In this document: positions 57,936 to 64,000 of the stretch, one piece after another
How the letters are laid out: each line of letters begins with the position of its first letter
How positions within the stretch are numbered: position 1 is the first letter of the stretch
Assembly (NCBI RefSeq): GCF_963678635.1
Contig: NC_087069.1
Span: 5,995,472 to 6,059,471 of the forward strand
Direction of reading: 5' to 3'
Length of the DNA: 64,000 nt
Source of the DNA: Symsagittifera roscoffensis
Lineage: Eukaryota > Xenacoelomorpha > Acoela > Convolutidae
Position numbers and translations under genes: made by a program
Notes under the pieces: generated by a model
Databases searched by the model: none
What the model saw: only the letters and a program-made list of their open reading frames with translations
What the model was told of the DNA's origin: nothing

Positions 57936-58060
57936 CCCTCAAGTCGTAACAATACTCGTTTAGCCATAATTACTCGTTAAACAACTATGAACACTGAAAA
58001 ATTTAAGAGTGGGGGGAGGGGTGGGGGGAAGAGCCCATAGTCTACCTACCTCTCCTTCCA

Positions 58061-58213
58061 GCAAACAATAGCCCCTCACAAATTTGATGTCCAAGAATCA
58101 TGAGATTCTGATTGAAGAAGAAGAAATGGAGTGATTCTTTTGTGTTGAATGTGGATGGTGTTACCGACTTCTACGAAACACCTGTAGTACACAGCCCGTT
58201 CAATTCGGGAAGG
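58061..58213 (+). pseudogene. Exon-like segment related to the 10508 exon
   Basis: Between an acceptor CTCTCCTTCCAG and a donor GGGAAG/GTACTT. The 3' half reads WSDSFVLNVDGVTDFYETPV then VHSPFNSGR, matching the PVVHSPF end of the 10508-10670 exon with the same phase-2 donor. The 5' half is open only in another frame, so a frameshift or a wrong acceptor is likely. Confidence 0.35.
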
Positions 58214-58606
58214 TACTTTTTTCCACTTGCACATTTTATTGCTATCCAAGTGATGCAAAACACAAAAAAACTCTTAGTTTTTTTTTAAATCTACACATTG
58301 AAGAACGAAAATTCCTTTCTTTTTTGTGATATAAGTTTTTTCTAAATCTACATAATGAAAAAAAGTTCTTTGTTTTATTTTTGAAACTTAATCCCATGAT
58401 TTAAAAAATGCACATTTTACTTGCCCTGTAAGGAAGTCTGCATAAACCGGTTACATGCTTTGCTTTGTGCTTTGCTAGTCTTTTTGAGGCAAACGCGGGT
58501 GAGCATTTTGAGAGCTACATGCGGTTTGACTTCTTTCTCAGTAGTAGTTTATGATTAAGCAACCGCTGTCTGACATGTCACTCATCAGATCTTTCTTGGC
58601 TTACTT

Positions 58607-58912
58607 GGCAATGGCGGATTTAGGGGGGGGGGAGGCGACGCCTCCTTTTCACTCAGGGATTCGACCCCCTGCCGGCCCAAAGGGTCCCCTCTTTGTACTA
58701 TTTTGAGACATCCATTTTTGGTGAAGGACCTTAAAACTTTTCTAAAGGCGCCTTTGGCGCCAAAATATACTAATTTTGAGGGGGAGGGCGCGCCGAAAAA
58801 ACGCGATTTTTTGGTCAGAATTTTCCAAAAACTGCCTAAAACGCCTTTTTCAAAAATTTTAGCCAAAACAAACGTTGGCCAAAACAGGGTCTCTGTAGTG
58901 CTTTGGCAGAGC
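58607..58912. mobile_element. GGCGGATTTAGG hAT-like element, truncated copy
   Basis: Starts CAATGGCGGATTTAGGGG, carries the family's GGGATTCGACCCCCTGCCGG and GCGCCTTTGGCGCC motifs, and lacks a right terminus before the next copy begins. Confidence 0.7.
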
Positions 58913-59288
58913 CAGGAGCGGATTTAGGGGGGAGCGGCGGGGGGGCGGACGCCCCCTCTCTCAGGGATTCGACCCCATGCCGACCCAAAGGGTCCCCCCT
59001 TTGGTACTTTTTAAAAAATCCATTTTTGGTGACGGACCCTTAAAATTTTCTAAAGGCGCCTTTGGCGCCAATATATACTAATAACTTTGAGGGGGAGCGC
59101 GCGCCAAAAAAAACGCGATTTTTTTGTGAACATTTTCCAAAAAGTAACCAAAAACAGCGTCTTTTTAGTGCTTTAAGAGAGCTCCGAAAATTAATTTGGC
59201 CGACCTAAAAAAAACAGATCGTCAAAATTTTCGAAAATTTTTTGAAAATACGCCCCCTCCCCTCGAGAAAACCCTAGATCCGCCCTTG
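58913..59288. mobile_element. hAT-like MITE, GGCGGATCTAGG family, complete copy
   Basis: CAGGAGCGGATTTAGGGG to CCCTAGATCCGCCCTTG form the inverted ends. Flanks GGCAGAGC (58905-58912) and GGCAAAGC (59289-59296) are an 8-bp duplication with one mismatch. 376 bp, no coding capacity. Confidence 0.85.
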
Positions 59289-59940
59289 GGCAAAGCTTGG
59301 AAAATCTGAACCAAAAAAAAAACAGAACCAGAAATTATTCAGGAGGAATTTGTTGCACTTTCCAGGTGAGGTTTTTCTGTAGTAAAGTCTATTCAATTTA
59401 TCAAGATGAGTTTCTGCTACAGCATGTGGCTGCTCAAATGCCTTCTTGAGAATGGCTAAGGCATCTCTATATAGATTGGAAGCTAGATTTGGCAAGAGCA
59501 GATTTTCTTTTATCCACTTGGAGCTGTTGTTAAAATTGTAGCTTTCATCATCAATCAGCGTGTTTGGTTGGATTAATTTTTAATTTGAACTGAAGGAACC
59601 CCTCAAACCCATTAAATTGCCGTCAAAATCTGCAGCGTTTTGCATGAACAGTTCTAATTCTGATAAGTATCCCCTGTGAAAAACGCAATTTCGTCTGAAT
59701 CATCCAGAGCCGGCCAGCAGCCGAGACCCTGGACAACTAGATAGAAGTCCCTGACTTTTGGCGTTACAGTCTGACGACTGTATGAGAAAATCAAAAAATG
59801 CATACAAAACAAGGTTCCGTCGCGCGTAGAAGAAACCCTTGTCTTCATTGGAACACTTGGAGTTTCTCCAGAAAGAGCCCAGTGCATGAAACAAAGTGCC
59901 GTTGAGCTGACATCAAAGAAGCAAGTGGTCTCCATATCTC
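59289..59940 (-). pseudogene. BEL/Pao-type gag fragment, copy 3
   Basis: Reading leftwards, a frame contains LSELELFMQNAADFDGN (the DUF1759-like FDGN block), a stop, then KWIKENLLLPNLASNLYRD and ALAILKKAFEQPHAVAETHL. The A--L---FG/EQP-AV---HL pattern matches the two better gag copies. It is more divergent from them than they are from each other. It abuts the LTR at 59953 on the same strand. Confidence 0.6.
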
Positions 59941-59952
59941 ACGGTTAGGATC

Positions 59953-60291
59953 TGTTATACCCTCATCCGTTAGGTGAGGTATAATCTATGTTAGTTGAAG
60001 TCTACGCTGTGCTAGCTGAGAATTAAACGAAAAAGAGAACAACTTAAATTCAACTGTCTGTGTTTAAGTCTGGCTGACACTGACCTCGAATCAATTGAGA
60101 GACTGTGCCTCACAGGAACTAGTACATATGTCATTACGTAAAAATAGGTGTTTATTTAATCATCAGACTTCTATATGTGTTAAGTAATCGGTTAAGTTTA
60201 TAGTATGTAATCATTACCAACTGGTAGTTCTAGCACCTAAATCTTTATCATTAATAAAGGATGTTTTGCTATAATATCCGTACGGATAACA
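59953..60291 (-). mobile_element. 3' LTR of Ty3/gypsy copy C
   Basis: 339 bp. On the minus strand it starts TGTTATCCGTACGG directly after a polypurine tract and ends GGGTATAACA, so the termini form the inverted pair TGTTAT/ATAACA. It contains an AAATAAACACC polyadenylation signal mid-way. The matching 5' LTR would lie beyond the window's right edge. Confidence 0.72.
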
Positions 60292-60311
60292 TTTCCCTCT
60301 TTTTCTTTAAG
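60292..60311 (-). promoter_or_regulatory. Polypurine tract of Ty3/gypsy copy C
   Basis: Minus-strand AAAGAAAAAGAGGGAAA immediately before the LTR's TG. Plus-strand DNA priming site. Confidence 0.75.
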
Positions 60312-60486
60312 TGGATACTTCACTTATCCTCCCTCTTCTTTTCAATGACCTTTTGGATATTCTCTTATTGTGTGTCCTTCTCCGCTTGTATCGTGGTATA
60401 TGCGTCGATTTGTTCCGTGGTGTTTTCTCTTTCTCGTTGGAATGTCATAGAGATTCCCCGAACCGGTGAAATAGCGTACAGTATGT

Positions 60487-61013
60487 TCATCGCCTCCTCG
60501 AAGTTCTTGCTGAACGATTCTTTTGTTGTTTTGGGTTTTTCGAGAATGTACCGGGATGTCTCGTATTTTCTGGGGTTGCTGTTTCCATGTGGATTTCTGT
60601 GCACATGATTTCCTCAGAGGAACTTAAAGACGGGATAATTTCTGGTAACGGATTCTGGTTGCCTTGTGGGTTTACGGCTGGCTGATCTGGGACACTGACG
60701 TCGGTTGTAGTGAGTTCGACATGTGCTACCAGACAAGATTCGGGAGCCTCTGAGATTTTGGCAATTGGGATAGCGTTTCCCAGTTTGGTGGCCAGTGCGT
60801 TCTTTCTGTGTCTCGACGATCGTCGTATTTCGGGGGATTTTTGTTCGGGTGTGGCCTTAATGTCCATCCGTTTTCCGGCTGGTTTATCTGGTGACGGTGT
60901 TTTTTCGTCCAGGTCTGTATCTGACAATAGTGAAATGGACGTAATTGTTTCGAATTGGATTTTTGTCAGGATTTTTTTTTCTTAGGGCTCCTTTTTCCAG
61001 ATGGTTTCGTTCG

Positions 61014-61048
<35 letters not shown>

Positions 61049-61767
61049 GCGTTTTGGGTTTCTTGTTTTGTTGTTTTGCGCGTTGTGCGAGTTTTGATTT
61101 GCTGTTGAATGTATTGAACAGCTTTTGTGGTCCCAAGGCTTGTTGGCGATTGTTGGATGATGTTCTGAATCGTTCTTGGAGATGAGCGCTTTGGGCTCGT
61201 TGAGGTTGTTGTTCTCTCCGTGGTAGTAAGTTGGTTGATGGTCTTTTTTCCTGAAACACGTGGTTTTGCCCGCAGTAGATGTTTGTATGCCACAAAGTCC
61301 TTTAGTGCCGCCGGCCTACAATTTCCGTTTACCCTTGGGTCCGGAATAAAATCTAGGCCATCGTGCCTTATTACCCGGGGTTGTTTGCCATCCTCTCTTA
61401 TCCACGCGGTGTGTGGGGAGTAACTTTGTATGGATCCATTTTCGATAATTTTGAATTGTGCCCCAAATGTTCCTGGGTTTTTTCTTTTCCGTGCAATTGT
61501 TCCCAATTTTCTAGCTACTTGTTCTAATCGAAGTCCTGTTTTAGGATTAATTGTGAGCGCTGGACCTTTAAATCGGTCTTTTAAGAAGATTAGGGGTGCC
61601 CTTTTTAGGTTTTGATTTTCTTGATTGGTGAGCAGTCTTATTGACTTGCGCGTTTTTAAGTTTTCTAGGTTGTTTGACCTTTCGCTTAGAAATGATCTTT
61701 TGAGTTTTAATCCGTCGTAAGGTTTGTTTGAAAGATGTAAATGCGCACCTATCGAAACTTCTTGAGC
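60487..61767 (-). pseudogene. Ty3/gypsy pol C-terminal extension, copy C
   Basis: One frame is open from about 61767 to 60487 except for a TAA at 60982-60984. In order: the end of integrase (RLEQVARKLGTIARKRKNPG); a conserved block with SYSPHTAWIREDGKQPR and KDFVAYKHLLRAKPR; a long threonine-rich stretch encoded by a (GTT)n-type microsatellite at 61014-61047; then a charged, proline/serine-rich tail (RMDIKATPEQKSPEIRRSSR). Copies A and B have the same TAWVQT and AYK blocks, so this extension is a family trait. Function unknown; the basic composition suggests nucleic-acid binding. Confidence 0.7.
61014..61047. repeat. (GTT)n microsatellite inside the pol tail
   Basis: About eleven GTT/TTG units, giving a threonine run in the coding frame on the minus strand (glutamine or asparagine in the other frames). 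Confidence 0.95.
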
Positions 61768-62861
61768 AGTTGTCGATCATAATCGTCGTCGCTGCTCTCC
61801 AGCGTCATCGTGTCATGTTGGTTTATCGGCTCCGGTTGGATTTTTGCGCGTCGTTTTCCAGGATTGTGGTCTGGAGAGGTACACGTCGGACCCTGCGGGT
61901 CGTTAGCTGTTATGGCAATTTATTTTTCAACGGGATTAAAGGTGGGTTCCGGCAAGTATTGGTGGTCTTTTTGTTTTGGTGCCCTTGTTTCCTTAGCCCC
62001 TGTGTCTTTGTAGACGAGATACAGCTCATATTTGCTGTTCTTCTCCCGGTCCCACATAGCTTCCGCAGTTAGTGCTTGCTTCGTAAGTACTTTTTCATCT
62101 AAACATGATAGTTTACTGTTTTCCCATGAAATATTTGAGAGTTTTGGCGATGTACTAAAATTGGTTATTGATTTATTGGGTCGCCGTCCAAAGTGGGTTT
62201 CGAACGGGGTTACTTTTGTGGTTGCGTTTGGCGTTATGCGAAGTGTTTTATTTAGCTCGGTGACGTCAGACGCGAGTTTATATGTTTTGTTGTTTTGTCG
62301 ATTTTCATGATTGCTAATCTTGATTTTAGAGTTCTTATTAGTCGTTCGACCATACCCATTGCTCTGTGGTCATCCACTGGTGCAAATAATAACTTGATAC
62401 TATTAGTTTTGCAATATATAAGGAACTTTTTGGCCCGGAAACCTTGTGCTTGATCGCATCTGATGTTACGGGGAACCCCATGACTTACGATATGATTTTG
62501 CATTAAGCGAATGATTGTATCGGCTCTGTTGTTTGAAACAACCTTTGCGTAAGGGAAACGGAAGAAACTATCTACTCCAACTAAGATATATACTTCTTTC
62601 TCATTTTCATCCAGTAATGGGCCCATAAAATCCAACTGGATTTCTTCGTTAGGCTCAACTACTGCGTCGAGTGTCGTATAGTGCTTTTTTCCTGAGATGA
62701 CTTTGAGATTCTTACCCTTATCACGGCAGTATTTACAATTCTTTGCTGTGGCCACAATATCACGATGCAAGTAGGGATACCACACATGTTTCATGTTTTG
62801 CTGCTTCGAGCATGCCGCCTTGGCCTAGGTGGGTGAGGTGTAACGCGTCCATTAGTGTCGG
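61768..62861 (-). pseudogene. Ty3/gypsy integrase, copy C, nearly intact
   Basis: Reading leftwards: the zinc-binding HHCC module (HLTHLGQGG ... HVWYPYLHRD ... CKYC), then the DDE core with all three acidic residues: IQLDFMGPL, IRCDQAQGF and MVERLIRTLKSRL. A 7-base duplication (AAACATG twice) near 62790 separates the zinc module from the core frame. A one-base frameshift near 62280 is followed by ASDVTELNKTLRITP and FETHFGRRPNK in the next frame, and a stop near 61925. This is the least decayed integrase in the window, and it shows which residues copies A and B have lost. Confidence 0.88.
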
Positions 62862-63398
62862 TCATAATTGTTTCGGTATAACGACCCTATCGTCAAACAG
62901 CAAAATGGGTGGCGCACCTGACAATTGGTAGACGTAGAGGCCATAGCACTGTTTGACACTGTCCCAGTTTCGCTGCTTTACCATGTTGATCAATGGTGAT
63001 AGATTCCGGTCTCTTCGTGTAGCTGCTGCCAAAAACTCGATGTCCAACACTTTTCTTAGGTTCTTCCGGAACAAGGGCGTGAACTCCTCTTCCACTGTGG
63101 TCGTCTGGCATTCTGTCGTGGTCGTTTCTTCTTTTAGTGTTTGGCAGATGGCGTTGACTTTCTCGTTTTCTATCTTCTTAAAGGTGTAGCTCTCTGCTGA
63201 TGGAATGACTTGGTGTGTAACATCACGAATGGTAAGTTCAGGCGGTGGTGGTTTGTTTAAATAATCGGTTAATGTGGTGTAATTAATGAGAGCGAACGGG
63301 AGTTGGGTTTGTGTGCCACTGTGGCATTTTCTCGTTATTCTTTTAAATGGGGGCAAGGCCATGCCTTGTTGCAATTGTCGACCATTTTTGTATTCCAA
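62862..63398 (-). pseudogene. Ty3/gypsy linker between RNase H and integrase, copy C
   Basis: A 178-residue open segment ending in a TGA at 62862-62864 that falls inside integrase homology (VIPKQL, stop, PTLMDALHL). It contains TECQTTTVEEEF (compare T-x-T-Q-T in copy A) and a helical region WDSVKQCYGLYVYQLSGAPP just before the zinc module. This linker is where Ty3/gypsy pol often carries its spacer between RNase H and integrase. Confidence 0.72.
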
Positions 63399-64000
63399 CT
63401 ATTAGGATGTTTACAGTTATTCAGTTTATGTTCTATAGTTGAATGCAAATTGATTGATTTTCGATTTAGTAGAGCGACTTGTTTGAGACAATTGACTTTG
63501 AACAGTGAATGCAGTTTGTGTGTGAACAGAAATCGAAGTTTCAACGTTCTTGTTCCGGTTGAGCTTTTTGGTGCCCAGATATCCGATTGGATTTTTGTTG
63601 AAGGACCTCTATTACTTTAGTAGGGCACTAATTAATGCTTGGTGATCCGTTATCAAAGTACCGTCTACCATAGAGGTAATACTTAAAGTGCTCGATGGCC
63701 CATACTGCGGCTAGATGTTCCAACTTGTTAACAGAATATTTTTGTTCGCACGAATTCAAGAACCGCGATGCGTACGCAATGGTTGCCCCATCATCTGGTG
63801 TTTCTTGTTTAAGCGCCGCGCCTATTCCATCGTGGCTGGCGTCGCAAATATTACACGTTTTCCTGTTGCTTACGAAGTGTCTATTTTCAGTAATATTTTT
63901 AACCGCGGCTATTTTGTTACGAAAAGCCTTTTCATTTTCCTCCTTCCATTCGAAATTAAATTTGTTGGTTGTGGACAGTAGAGGTCGTAAGGAGGTACGT
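63399..64000 (-). pseudogene. Ty3/gypsy RNase H, copy C (runs off the window end)
   Basis: From the window's right edge leftwards one frame is open without ATG: CDASHDGIGAALKQ (RNase H catalytic aspartate), YASRFLN, YSVNKLEHLAAVWAIEHFKY (catalytic glutamate region). It then shifts near 63645 to ITDHQALISALL (next aspartate), with two stops. 63400-63600 is decayed. The reverse transcriptase should lie beyond the window. Confidence 0.82.

Overview
This is animal nuclear DNA, AT-rich (roughly two thirds A+T by eye) and heavily loaded with transposable elements. BEL/Pao and Ty3/gypsy LTR retrotransposons, several LINE fragments, hAT-like MITEs with 8-bp target duplications, GT-AG introns and a low-complexity spliced gene all point to an invertebrate metazoan. 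I cannot name the phylum or species from the sequence. There are no bacterial-style operons, rRNA genes or CRISPR arrays.

Layout. 1-4.7 kb: a decayed BEL/Pao copy on the minus strand (gag, preceded by an extra small ORF that I call ORF0) and a 55-bp tandem repeat. 4.7-12.3 kb: a field of short non-autonomous DNA elements, a LINE reverse-transcriptase scrap and one or two host-like exons. 12.6-17.6 kb: a second BEL/Pao copy on the plus strand (primer-binding site, leader, ORF0, gag, protease remnant), running into a 200-N assembly gap. 17.8-30.2 kb: two tandem, LTR-sharing Ty3/gypsy copies. The last LTR is split by a 4.68-kb inverted-repeat element rich in GAGCGGTTT motifs, which is itself split by a 3.8-kb element carrying a dimeric satellite array.

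30.4-34.1 kb: a 102-bp tandem array and a near-identical 920-bp tandem duplication. 36.3-37.4 kb: a LINE remnant (ORF1 tail and endonuclease). 40.2-44.5 kb: the best host-gene region, with a terminal coding exon and then a three-exon gene encoding a proline/glycine/tyrosine/asparagine-rich repetitive protein. 44.6-47.3 kb: a segmental duplication carrying MITEs. 50.4-52.6 kb: a broken non-LTR retrotransposon on the minus strand. 53.3-59.3 kb: nested hAT-like and TA-flanked elements with long poly-C/poly-G tracts and exon-like scraps. 59.3-64 kb: a third Ty3/gypsy element on the minus strand, better preserved, with a clean polypurine tract and 3' LTR.

How it fits together: almost every coding signal is mobile-element sequence, mostly inactivated by in-frame stops, small indels and losses of catalytic residues. 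The most unusual signal is ORF0, a ~196-residue protein with a basic tail. It sits directly upstream of gag in both BEL/Pao copies although those copies are diverged, and I cannot match it to a standard BEL/Pao component.
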